Position numbers and translations under genes: made by a program. Positions 1-6,032 of a stretch of 9,568 nucleotides of DNA are shown here, one piece after another. Position 1 is the first letter of the stretch. Each line of letters begins with the position of its first letter. The notes beneath the pieces were generated by a model that worked only from the letters and a program-made list of their open reading frames with translations, searched no databases and was not told the DNA's origin. Source of the stretch: Rhodobacterales bacterium CG2_30_65_12 (GTDB taxonomy: Bacteria; Pseudomonadota; Alphaproteobacteria; Rhodobacterales; Rhodobacteraceae). Location: NCBI GenBank assembly GCA_001873585.1, contig MNZL01000070.1:1-9568 (forward strand). The letters run 5' to 3'.

Positions 1-286
1 GCGCCAGCCCGCCGCCGGCCTCTCGCAAGCTGTAGCCCTTGGCGAGCAGCCGTGCCTTGAGGTCGCCCCAGCTCGCCGCCTCGACAAAATCGGTGCGCAG
101 CCGCTCGCGGATCGGCGCCAGCAGGTGCTCGGGCGCGCGCGGGTGGCTCAAGAGCGTATCGCGGCGGTAAAAGTCGCGGTCGAGGGCAAGGCGAACCACC
201 TGGCCGACCGACACATCTTCCACCTGCGCGATCTGCTCGAGCCGCGCAACGACGCCTTTGGGCAGTTTGAACGTAACCGATTCCAT
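1..286 (-). CDS. Ribbon-helix-helix domain protein with relaxase-like C-terminal segment (partial)
   Basis: Reading leftward from an ATG at 286-284 gives 95 codons without a stop up to the window edge, so the C-terminus is missing. The first ~36 residues (MESVTFKLPKGVVARLEQ, then a turn VSVGQVV and a second helix ending LALDRD) have the beta-strand/helix/helix pattern of CopG/Arc-type ribbon-helix-helix DNA-binding proteins. After a linker, residues ~60-95 contain a W-x-D-L-x-x-R-L-x-x-x-G-Y-x-L-R-x-x-G-G-G-L pattern that resembles a small domain found in plasmid relaxases (recalled, not searched). A DNA-binding or autoregulatory role is inferred. The start is chosen because the RHH strand begins immediately after the Met; no strong Shine-Dalgarno precedes it. 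It lies 49 bases downstream of the 62-residue gene on the same strand and is probably co-transcribed with it. The gene is real with good confidence; its function is not known. Confidence 0.75.
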   Translation of the reverse strand, partial: MESVTFKLPKGVVARLEQIAQVEDVSVGQVVRLALDRDFYRRDTLLSHPRAPEHLLAPIRERLRTDFVEAASWGDLKARLLAKGYSLREAGGGLA

Positions 287-335
287 TGGCCGAGTATCGC
301 CCGGCGATGGTTGCTTTGCAGTTAATGCCGCCCCG

Positions 336-524
336 TCAGGCGAGGAGATCACCGGGGAGGGCGCAGACCACCTTGCCTTTCGGCAGCCTGGCGATCATCG
401 GCCCCGCCTTGGTTTCGGCAATGGCAAAGCCGAAGGCTGCGAGCCGCCGCTGCCAATGGCGCCAGTCGCGCGCGTGGCGGCGCTGTAGGCGCACAAATTC
501 GATGGTTTTCTGAACCTCGGTCAT
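336..524 (-). CDS. Small basic protein of unknown function (62 aa)
   Basis: A short complete reading frame starts at ATG 524-522 and is preceded by AAGGAG (535-540) with a 10-base spacer, a strong Shine-Dalgarno match that supports translation. The product has a basic, aromatic N-terminal half (FVRLQRRHARDWRHWQRRL), likely one amphipathic helix. It is followed by a compact half with AFGFAI, GPMIARLPKG and VVCALP, which look like short beta strands. There is no signal peptide, membrane segment or recognisable catalytic motif. I do not recognise the family. It sits directly upstream of the ribbon-helix-helix gene and downstream of rlmN, all on the minus strand. The pair could be a small two-gene unit, but neither a toxin-antitoxin nor any other function can be claimed from sequence alone. 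Confidence 0.7.
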   Translation of the reverse strand: MTEVQKTIEFVRLQRRHARDWRHWQRRLAAFGFAIAETKAGPMIARLPKGKVVCALPGDLLA

Positions 525-583
525 GTCGATCTGGCTCCTTACCTTTTGCGTTGCTGGCAGAAGACCCGGGCCGATTGGCAGAA

Positions 584-629
584 CCTCAGCGAAAATGAGG
601 CATTTTCTTGATTATTGTTTCCGGCCTCA
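584..629 (-). other. Competing inverted repeats at the rlmN 3' end
   Basis: The 102-base gap between rlmN and the 62-aa gene (525-626) contains no other gene. The segment TGAGG at 596-600 can pair either with CCTCA at 584-588 (7-base loop) or, as TGAGGC 596-601, with GCCTCA at 624-629 (22-base loop, overlapping the rlmN stop codon). On the minus strand neither hairpin is followed by a clear U-tract (TTCTGCC follows the first), so this is at best a weak terminator or RNA 3'-end structure. No convincing -35/-10 pair was seen for the downstream gene in this gap. Confidence 0.3.
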
Positions 630-1856
630 TTCGGCGGAGGTTTCGCACGATCCGATCGAGACCACGCCAAGCCCCGCCTCGGCCTCGATCTCGCGCTTCG
701 ATTTGCGGGCGCGCTCGGTGGCCGATTTGAGCTGGCCACAGGCGGCCATGATGTCTTCCCCGCGCGGCGTGCGCACCGGCGAGGCGTAGCCGGCCTTGTA
801 GATTATATTGGCGAAAGCCTTGATCCGCGCGTCGCTCGACCGGCGGTAGGGCGCGCCGGGCCATTCGTTGAATGGAATGAGGTTGATCTTGGCTGGAATG
901 CCGGCGATCAGCCGCACCAGTTGGCGCGCGTCTTCATCGCTGTCATTCACCCCGTCGAGCATGACGTATTCAAAGGTGATCCGCTCGGAGTTCGACAGCT
1001 TGGGATAGTCCTTGAGCGCCGCCAGCAGCGTTTCGATGTTCCAGCGCTTGTTGATCGGCACCAGCTTGTCGCGCACCGCGTCGGTGGTGGCGTGGAAGCT
1101 GATCGCCAGCATGCAGCCGATATCCGCGCCGGCCCGGGCGATCTCGGGCACTACGCCGGAGGTCGATAGCGTGATCCGGCGGCGGCTGAGGCTGACGCCC
1201 TCGCCATCCATGGCAATCTTCATCGCGTCGCGCACCGCTTCGAAATTGTAAAGCGGCTCGCCCATGCCCATCAGCACGACGTTGGACACAAGCCTGGGGC
1301 GTTCGCCCATACCTTCACCGGGCTTGACCCAATCGCCAAGATCGTCGCGCGCCAGCATGATCTGGCCGACGATCTCCCCGGCAGTGAGGTTGCGCACCAG
1401 CATTTGCGTGCCGGTGTGGCAGAAGGTGCAGGTGAGCGTGCAGCCCACCTGTGAGCTCACACAAAGCGTGCCCCGGTCTTCCTCCGGGATGTAGACGACC
1501 TCGACCTCATGGCCCCCGGCGATGCGCACGAGGTATTTGCGGGTTCCGTCCTCGCTCACCTGCCTGGTCACCACTTCGGGCACACCGATCTCGAAGTGCT
1601 CCGCCAGCATCGCCCGGTAGTCCTTGGCGAGGTTGGTCATCGCCTCGAAATCGCGCACGCCTTTCTGGTAGATCCACTGCCAGATCTGGCCCACGCGCAT
1701 TTTCGCCTGCTTCTCGGGCGTGCCGGCGGCGATCAGCGCCGCGCGCAATTCGGGCCGGGTCAGCCCGACAAGGTTGATCCTGGCCGCGCCAGCCACCCCA
1801 TCCTTGCGCGGAATGGTCAGAACGTCTTGCGTGATCGGGGCGGTGGGGGTGTTCAT
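627..1856 (-). CDS. rlmN: Dual-specificity 23S rRNA/tRNA adenine-C2 methyltransferase RlmN
   Basis: RlmN is a cytosolic radical-SAM enzyme that methylates C2 of A2503 in 23S rRNA and A37 in certain tRNAs, which supports translational accuracy. The encoded 409-residue protein shows the hallmark block LCVSSQVGCTLTCTFCHTG. From the chosen start, the CX3CX2C iron-sulfur cysteines are C139, C143 and C146. C132 matches the E. coli C118 equivalent, and C373 in AACGQL matches the E. coli C355 methyl-carrier cysteine. LMGMGEPL, LSTSGVVPEI, AISFHATTD and NLIPFNEWPG are further family motifs. The N-terminal accessory helix-hairpin-like domain (MRVGQIWQWIY) is complete. The start at 1856 is preferred over upstream ATGs at 1871 and 1883 because GAGG at 1864-1867 is 7 bases away and a promoter lies just upstream. 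The length is close to that of family members, with a short C-terminal tail after the conserved region. The gene appears intact. Confidence 0.97.
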   Translation of the reverse strand: MNTPTAPITQDVLTIPRKDGVAGAARINLVGLTRPELRAALIAAGTPEKQAKMRVGQIWQWIYQKGVRDFEAMTNLAKDYRAMLAEHFEIGVPEVVTRQVSEDGTRKYLVRIAGGHEVEVVYIPEEDRGTLCVSSQVGCTLTCTFCHTGTQMLVRNLTAGEIVGQIMLARDDLGDWVKPGEGMGERPRLVSNVVLMGMGEPLYNFEAVRDAMKIAMDGEGVSLSRRRITLSTSGVVPEIARAGADIGCMLAISFHATTDAVRDKLVPINKRWNIETLLAALKDYPKLSNSERITFEYVMLDGVNDSDEDARQLVRLIAGIPAKINLIPFNEWPGAPYRRSSDARIKAFANIIYKAGYASPVRTPRGEDIMAACGQLKSATERARKSKREIEAEAGLGVVSIGSCETSAE

Positions 1857-1880
1857 CGAATGACCTCGCATTGTGCCGCC

Positions 1881-1908
1881 CATATAGGCGATCCAGACCG
1901 GGTTTCAA
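1881..1908 (-). promoter_or_regulatory. Probable rlmN promoter (-35 TTGAAA / -10 TATATG)
   Basis: On the minus strand, TTGAAA (1908-1903) is followed after 16 bases by TATATG (1886-1881), within GCCTATATGGG. Transcription would start near 1874, giving a leader of about 18 bases that carries the GAGG ribosome binding site for the 1856 start. This also argues against the upstream ATG at 1883, which would fall inside the -10 element. Spacing and sequence fit a housekeeping sigma factor; the call is by eye only. Confidence 0.5.
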
Positions 1909-1959
1909 AACAAAACGACGGCCCGCGTCGCGCAGACCGTCCCTTCATCTTGCCAGAAG

Positions 1960-2000
1960 TGTCCTCGGGGGTGAATTGGCCCTTGGGCCAAGAGAGGACA
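1960..2000. other. Nested inverted repeat between ialB and rlmN
   Basis: An outer arm TGTCCTC (1960-1966) pairs with GAGGACA (1994-2000). Inside it, TTGGCCC (1976-1982) and GGGCCAA (1985-1991) form a perfect 7-bp palindrome around TT. Both stems are exact. The structure begins 22 bases after the ialB stop on the minus strand. It may act as the ialB transcript end or an RNA 3' stabiliser, but no U-tract follows on the minus strand (TTCACCCCC after the inner stem), so a classical intrinsic terminator is unlikely. A protein-binding operator cannot be excluded. Confidence 0.45.
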
Positions 2001-2021
2001 GACAGCCCCTTCCCCCGCAGC

Positions 2022-2537
2022 CTACTTGCAGCGCGCGCCCGCGTCGTCCACTGCGGCGGTGAAGCCGAGCAGCGAAAACTTGTCTTCCGTGCGGGTGCCG
2101 CGCGCCGACATGGCCACCGCCACCGCATCCGCGCCGCGCTTCATCGCGGCGATGATCTTGGCATCATCCTCGGGGCGCGCCCAGGCCCACTCGCCGTTGA
2201 TGAACAGCTGGAAAGTCTCGCCGCCGATGGTGAGCGCCACGGTCGAATCGGGCTGGAACGGATAGCCGCCGGTAAAGCTCACCTGGCCGTCGCCGGCTGG
2301 GCGGTAGCTGACGAAAAGCAAGATATCGCCCCGGTTCACGGCCACCGCCTTGCCGCCCCGGGTATTAACCGTTTCCTTGGGCTTCGACACGCTCCAGCAT
2401 TCTTTCGGGTTGTCTTCGACGAACACGCTCCAATCGGTGTTCGCCGCAACCCTGTTGGTGCTTTCCTGCGCTTGTGCCGCGCTCGCCGCGAGTGCGAAAA
2501 TGGCCAGCGCCAGACCTCGTGCGAGTTTCGAAATCAT
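2022..2537 (-). CDS. IalB-family (invasion-associated locus B) periplasmic protein
   Basis: The 171-residue product begins with a clear Sec signal peptide: basic MISKLARG, a hydrophobic Ala/Leu stretch and a probable cleavage site AQA|QES near residue 23. The mature part has the pattern of the IalB family (PF06776 as I recall): an early W-S-V segment, ECWSVSKP, then LFVSYRP, GYPFQPDS, a FINGEWAWAR strand and a C-terminal DDAGARCK. The two mature-region cysteines (in ECWS and ARCK) could form a disulfide. IalB was named in Bartonella for a role in erythrocyte invasion, but most alphaproteobacterial homologues are in free-living species and their function is unknown. The ATG at 2537 is chosen because GGAGG (2549-2553) is 11 bases upstream; a GTG at 2546 in the same frame would be only 2 bases from it. 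The gene is upstream of rlmN on the same strand with a 165-base gap. Confidence 0.88.
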   Translation of the reverse strand: MISKLARGLALAIFALAASAAQAQESTNRVAANTDWSVFVEDNPKECWSVSKPKETVNTRGGKAVAVNRGDILLFVSYRPAGDGQVSFTGGYPFQPDSTVALTIGGETFQLFINGEWAWARPEDDAKIIAAMKRGADAVAVAMSARGTRTEDKFSLLGFTAAVDDAGARCK

Positions 2538-2671
2538 ATCTACCACAGCCTCCGCCGTTCCTGCCTCTAGGCCCTTGCGCCGCTGCGCCGAAAACGGTCT
2601 TCTCGGGGCGCGGACCTCGGTTCACTCTGCGGGGCCACATTAGCCGAATATGTTGGGATTATGAAAGCCCC

Positions 2672-2692
2672 GTTGGCGGAAAACCGCCCGAC
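2672..2692 (+). other. Hairpin in the asparaginase leader
   Basis: GGCGG (2675-2679) and CCGCC (2684-2688) form a perfect 5-bp stem around an AAAA loop. With one bulged C the stem extends outward by GTT/GAC. It ends 10 bases before the GGAGG ribosome binding site (2703-2707) of the asparaginase gene. It could influence translation or mRNA stability, but may be chance in GC-rich DNA. The 177-base divergent intergenic region 2538-2714 otherwise shows no promoter pair that I would defend on either strand. Confidence 0.25.
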
Positions 2693-2714
2693 TTGGGGGA
2701 ACGGAGGAAACAAC

Positions 2715-3716
2715 ATGGCCGCACCGGTGCCACTGACCGAAATCTGGCGGGGTGATCGCGTTGAATCGCTACATCTGGGGCACATTGTCATCAGCACGCC
2801 CAGCGGCGAAATCCTGCAGGAATGGGGCGATGCGCGCACGGTTATCTATCCGAGGTCGTCCGCCAAAATGATTCAGGCCCTGCCCCTGGTCGAAAGCGGC
2901 GCGGCGGATGCTGCGGGGCTTACCAGCGAACAGCTCGCACTCGCCTGCGCCTCGCACAACGGTGCGCATATCCATACCGATCGGGTCGAGGCCTGGCTGG
3001 GTGATCTTGGGCTCACTGACGACGATCTGCGCTGCGGCGCGCATATGCCGCATGATGCGGCGGCGGCAAAAGAGATCACCTGTTCCAATGGCGCGCCCCG
3101 GCAGGTGCACAACAATTGCTCCGGCAAGCACGCGGGCTTTCTTACCCTTACGAAACATCTCGGCGCCGGGCCGGAGTATGTAGACATCGACCATCCGGTG
3201 CAGAGGGCCATTCGCGCGGCCTGGGAGGACGTGACCGGCGAGCCGGTTCACGGCTGGTCGCCCGATGGCTGCTCGGCACCCAATTTTGCCACCTCATTGC
3301 AGGGCATCGCCCGGGCGATGGCCTTTTTCGCTGCTGCCCGCCCGAATGGGGCCACGGTGCGTGAGCGCGCCGCTGCCCGTCTGCGCGAGGCCATGGCCAG
3401 GCACCCCGAGCTGGTGGCTGGCGAAGGCCGCGCCTGCACCCGGCTGATGCGGGCGATGAACGGAAACGTGGTGATCAAGACCGGGGCCGAGGCTGTCTAT
3501 ATTGCCATGTTGCCCGAGAAAAAACTGGGGGTGGCGCTCAAGATCGCTGACGGGGCCACCCGCGCTTCGGAGGCGACCATCGCCGCAATCCTCGTGCGCC
3601 TCGGCGTGCTCGACCGCGACAGCGAAGTCACGCACAGCTATCTCGATGCCCCGATCGTCAACTGGCGCGGCATAAAAACGGGCTATGTGCGGCCTGCGCA
3701 GGGCCTGCTTGACTAG
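2715..3716 (+). CDS. L-asparaginase of the zinc-dependent R. etli type (asparaginase II family)
   Basis: This family hydrolyses L-asparagine to aspartate and ammonia and is unrelated to E. coli AnsA/AnsB. The 333-residue product carries a Ser-x-x-Lys site (RSSAKMIQALP: S48, K51), S80 in LALACASHNGAH, the metal-site motif NNCSGKHAGFL (C135, K138), DGCSAP (D184, C186), and a lysine in NVVIKTGAE (K255). From memory, S48, K51, S80, C135 and K138 fall at the same numbers as in the R. etli enzyme, and the later residues are shifted by a few positions. All expected key residues therefore appear present. The start at 2715 is chosen because GGAGG (2703-2707) is 7 bases upstream; the in-frame ATG at 2661 lacks such a site. 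There is no signal peptide, so it is cytosolic. Its stop codon overlaps that of the convergent hydrolase gene. Confidence 0.92.
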   Translation: MAAPVPLTEIWRGDRVESLHLGHIVISTPSGEILQEWGDARTVIYPRSSAKMIQALPLVESGAADAAGLTSEQLALACASHNGAHIHTDRVEAWLGDLGLTDDDLRCGAHMPHDAAAAKEITCSNGAPRQVHNNCSGKHAGFLTLTKHLGAGPEYVDIDHPVQRAIRAAWEDVTGEPVHGWSPDGCSAPNFATSLQGIARAMAFFAAARPNGATVRERAAARLREAMARHPELVAGEGRACTRLMRAMNGNVVIKTGAEAVYIAMLPEKKLGVALKIADGATRASEATIAAILVRLGVLDRDSEVTHSYLDAPIVNWRGIKTGYVRPAQGLLD

Positions 3717-4348
3717 AGCGCAGAGATGAACCCGGCCACCGCCTCACCGAGCGCACGCTGACCGTCGGGCTCGAAATGAACGCCGTCCTGTTCGCTTGAG
3801 CCAACAAGCTGCCCAGCGTCCAGGAAATGCACTTTGCGCGCCGCGCAGTGTGCTTGCAACGCTGGGGCAAGACCTTGGCTCACCATCGCGGCGCCAAGAA
3901 ACTCGCCCTTGATCGGCCCCTGCTCCAGCACCGGCGGCGGGCAGATCACCAGCACTTCGAAGCCGCTGTGGCGGATCTGGTATTCATCCGAGAGGGCGAT
4001 ATCGACGAGCCCGGCAACGCCGGCCGTGACCCGCGCCGGTGTGGGCGCAAAGCGCGTTTTCATGTCGTTGGTGCCGAGCATGATCGTCAGAAGATCAATC
4101 GGACCGTGGCTTTGCAGGGCGATCCGCAGGCCGAGCCGGCCATTCATGTGCGCGCCCATCACGGGATCGTCGAACTGCGTCGTGCGCCCCGGCAGGCCCT
4201 CCTCGATCACATCCCAACCGTCGAGTGTGGCTTGAGCCACGCGCGGCCAGCGATGGTCGGGGCCGAAGCGGCGATTATCGTCGGTCGAGAGCATCGGCAG
4301 CTTGCCATAGGTATTGGAATCGCCAAAAGCGAGCATAAACTTGGTCAT
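3713..4348 (-). CDS. SGNH/GDSL hydrolase, arylesterase/acyltransferase (MsAcT-like)
   Basis: The 211-residue protein has all SGNH blocks: GDSNTYG with nucleophile S11, an oxyanion-hole region EEGLPGRTT (G54), LGTND (N94) and the acid/base pair D188-H191 in DGVHFEPDG. The stretches EEGL-x-x-RTT, DDP and IMLGTND-x-K resemble the Mycobacterium smegmatis arylesterase/acyltransferase MsAcT, as recalled. It may hydrolyse small esters or transfer acyl groups; the natural substrate cannot be inferred. No signal peptide is present when ATG 4348 is used. That start is supported by GGAGGGG (4355-4361) 6 bases upstream and by the immediate start of the conserved strand; the open frame further upstream to 4525 is not protein-like. 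The gene converges on the asparaginase gene with a 4-base overlap (CTAG) of stop codons and is divergent from the thioredoxin-TPR operon. Confidence 0.9.
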   Translation of the reverse strand: MTKFMLAFGDSNTYGKLPMLSTDDNRRFGPDHRWPRVAQATLDGWDVIEEGLPGRTTQFDDPVMGAHMNGRLGLRIALQSHGPIDLLTIMLGTNDMKTRFAPTPARVTAGVAGLVDIALSDEYQIRHSGFEVLVICPPPVLEQGPIKGEFLGAAMVSQGLAPALQAHCAARKVHFLDAGQLVGSSEQDGVHFEPDGQRALGEAVAGFISAL

Positions 4349-4416
4349 GACCGTCCCCTCCGGTGGACACAGCAATGCTAGAAGGCCATGCGGCCGAGGT
4401 AAAGCGTCGCGCGGGG

Positions 4417-4445
4417 TTGGAGAGCGTGGAGAATACGCCCATATA
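4417..4445 (+). promoter_or_regulatory. Possible promoter of the thioredoxin-TPR operon
   Basis: TTGGAG (4417-4422) is separated by 17 bases from CATATA (4440-4445), giving a predicted start about 25 bases before the ATG at 4477. The -10 match is imperfect. The 13-mer CGCCCATATAGGC here (4436-4448) is also present at 1877-1889 in the rlmN promoter, read there on the other strand. The region 4349-4476 is the divergent promoter space shared with the SGNH hydrolase gene, and the TATAT core could serve either strand. Confidence 0.35.
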
Positions 4446-4476
4446 GGCACCAACACGAGACACGAGGAGCACCACA

Positions 4477-5388
4477 ATGCTTGAAACCGGACAGAACACC
4501 GCCGCGCCCGCCAGTGACAGCGCACTGGTAATGGAAACCACCGAAGCCACCTTCATGGAAGACGTGATCGAAGCCTCGAAGGAGCTGCCGGTGATCGTCG
4601 ATTTCTGGGCGCCGTGGTGCGGGCCCTGCCGCACATTGGGCCCGGCGCTCGAAGCGGCGGTCACTGCCGCCGGCGGCAAGGTAAAGATGGTCAAGATCAA
4701 CATCGACGAGAACCAGCAGATTGCCGCGCAGCTGCGGATCCAGTCGATCCCCACGGTTTACGCCTGGTTCGACGGCCAGCCGGTTGATGGCTTCCAGGGC
4801 GCGCTGCCGCAAAGCCAGGTCGCCCAGTTCGTCGACAAGTTGGCGGCTCTGTCCAGCGAAGGCCCGCTGGCCGCCGCGATCGCCAGCGCCGAGGAAATGC
4901 TTGAGGCTGGTGCGCTGGATGACGCCGCCCAGACCTTCGCCGCGATCATCGAGGAAGACGATGCCATGGCCGCCGCCTACGGCGGGCTTGCCCGGGTGAA
5001 GATCGCCGAGGGCGATCTGGACGATGCTGAGGCGGTGCTGAACGGCGCTCCGGCGCACATCTCCGCCTCCGCCGAGATCGAGGGCGTGCGGGCCAGAATC
5101 GCGCTCGCCCGCCAGGCTGCCGAGGCCGGCCCGCTCGACGAGCTGCGCGCCAGGGTCGAGGCCGATCCGGCTGATGCCCAGGCGCGGTTTGACCTTGCCA
5201 AGGCGCTGCACGCTGCAGGCGATGTGCAGGGCGCGGTGGATGCGCTGCTTGATATCATCCGGCGCGATGCGGCGTGGAACGACGGCGCCGCCAAGACCCA
5301 GCTTTTCACCATCTTCGATGCGCTGCCGGCGAATGATCCGGTGGTGCTCGCCGGGCGGCGCAAGCTCTCGTCGCTGCTGTTCGCCTGA
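4477..5388 (+). CDS. cnoX: Thioredoxin-TPR co-chaperone, CnoX/YbbN family
   Basis: The 303-residue protein has a ~25-residue N-terminal extension and then a thioredoxin domain (about 20-125) with VIVDFWAPWCGPC (C48, C51), a KINIDEN strand and the cis-proline P92 in QSIPTVYAWF. A C-terminal helical region (about 130-300) follows, with tetratricopeptide-like repeats (EEMLEAGALDDAAQTFAAI, and AKALHAAGDVQGAVDALL). This is the architecture of CnoX/YbbN, which binds unfolding clients and delivers them to GroEL or DnaK. E. coli CnoX lacks the CXXC redox pair, whereas the Caulobacter protein keeps it; here the CGPC site is intact, so redox activity is likely. The ATG at 4477 has GAGGAG (4464-4469) 7 bases upstream. 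It is the first gene of a coupled operon: its TGA overlaps the next gene's ATG by one base. Confidence 0.9.
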   Translation: MLETGQNTAAPASDSALVMETTEATFMEDVIEASKELPVIVDFWAPWCGPCRTLGPALEAAVTAAGGKVKMVKINIDENQQIAAQLRIQSIPTVYAWFDGQPVDGFQGALPQSQVAQFVDKLAALSSEGPLAAAIASAEEMLEAGALDDAAQTFAAIIEEDDAMAAAYGGLARVKIAEGDLDDAEAVLNGAPAHISASAEIEGVRARIALARQAAEAGPLDELRARVEADPADAQARFDLAKALHAAGDVQGAVDALLDIIRRDAAWNDGAAKTQLFTIFDALPANDPVVLAGRRKLSSLLFA

Positions 5389-6032
5389 TGACCCGGCGCG
5401 CCGATCTGCCGGCCCGTCTGCCGCTGTTCCCGCTGCCGGGGGCGCTCATGTTGCCGCGCGCCAGGCTGCCCTTGCACATCTTCGAGCCGCGTTACCTTGC
5501 GATGTTTGACGACGTGCTGAAAACGCCGGGGCGGCTGATCGGCATGATTCAGCCCGCCGACGATTCCGGCAAACGGCTGCACCAGATCGGCTGCGCGGGC
5601 CGCATTACCTCGTTTACCGAAACCGAGGATAACCGCTACATGATCACGCTCACCGGCATCAGCCGGTTTCGCGTCGGCCTGCCGGAAGAGGGGTTTACCC
5701 CCTATCTCGTCGCGCCGGTAACCTGGGGCGGCTTCGAGCGCGATCTCGGCCCCGCCGAAACCGATGCGGGCTTCGACCGTGAGGCGTTTCTCAAGTTGCT
5801 GGCGCGCTATTTCAACGAGGCCGACCTGCGCACTGACTGGGAAAGCCTTGATGACGCGGATGACGAACTGCTGATCAACTCGCTCTCGATCCTCCTGCCG
5901 TTCGGCACGGAGGACAAGCAGGCGCTGCTGGAAGCGCCCTCACTCACCACCCGGCGCGAAACGCTGGTAGCGCTGATGGAATTTGCCCTCGCGGCAAATC
6001 GCGGGGCCGGCACCGAGGACAAGCTGCAATGA
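5388..6032 (+). CDS. LON substrate-binding-domain protein (stand-alone)
   Basis: The 214-residue product is a stand-alone LON N-terminal-type domain (PF02190 family) without ATPase or protease domains. The diagnostic N-terminal block is at residues ~11-36: LPLFPLPGALMLPRARLPLH followed by IFEPRY. It continues with GMIQPADDSGKRLHQIGCAG, ITSFTETEDNRYMITLTG and RFRV, the usual beta-rich core, and ends in a helical part (LLINSLSILLPF, EAPSLTTRRETLVALMEFAL). In Lon protease this domain recognises substrates; the role of free-standing versions is not established, and a role in protein quality control is inferred from the CnoX-like neighbour. The ATG shares its A with the upstream TGA (TGATG) and has no obvious Shine-Dalgarno, so translation probably depends on coupling. 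Its own stop overlaps the next start by 4 bases. Confidence 0.92.
   Translation: MTRRADLPARLPLFPLPGALMLPRARLPLHIFEPRYLAMFDDVLKTPGRLIGMIQPADDSGKRLHQIGCAGRITSFTETEDNRYMITLTGISRFRVGLPEEGFTPYLVAPVTWGGFERDLGPAETDAGFDREAFLKLLARYFNEADLRTDWESLDDADDELLINSLSILLPFGTEDKQALLEAPSLTTRRETLVALMEFALAANRGAGTEDKLQ

Noticed and set aside
1..524. Toxin-antitoxin call for the two leftmost genes
   Set aside because: No toxin motif is visible in the 62-residue protein, and the RHH protein is truncated by the window edge; the evidence is only gene proximity.
1857..1883. Upstream starts for rlmN at 1871 and 1883
   Set aside because: The 1883 ATG lies in the -10 element and neither has a suitable ribosome binding site; 1856 has GAGG 7 bases upstream.
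1509..2570. Open frame of 353 codons on the plus strand opposite rlmN and ialB
   Set aside because: It is antisense to two clearly recognised genes, has Arg/Ala/His-rich shadow composition, no family motifs, and arises from GC-rich codon bias.
4381..4400. GGCC-ATGC-GGCC hairpin upstream of cnoX as a terminator or operator
   Set aside because: Only a 4-bp stem with no T-run; expected by chance in GC-rich DNA.
4349..4525. N-terminal extension of the SGNH hydrolase to an ATG at 4525
   Set aside because: The added residues are Arg/Cys/Pro-rich and overlap the cnoX start on the other strand; GGAGGGG at 4355-4361 points to the 4348 start.
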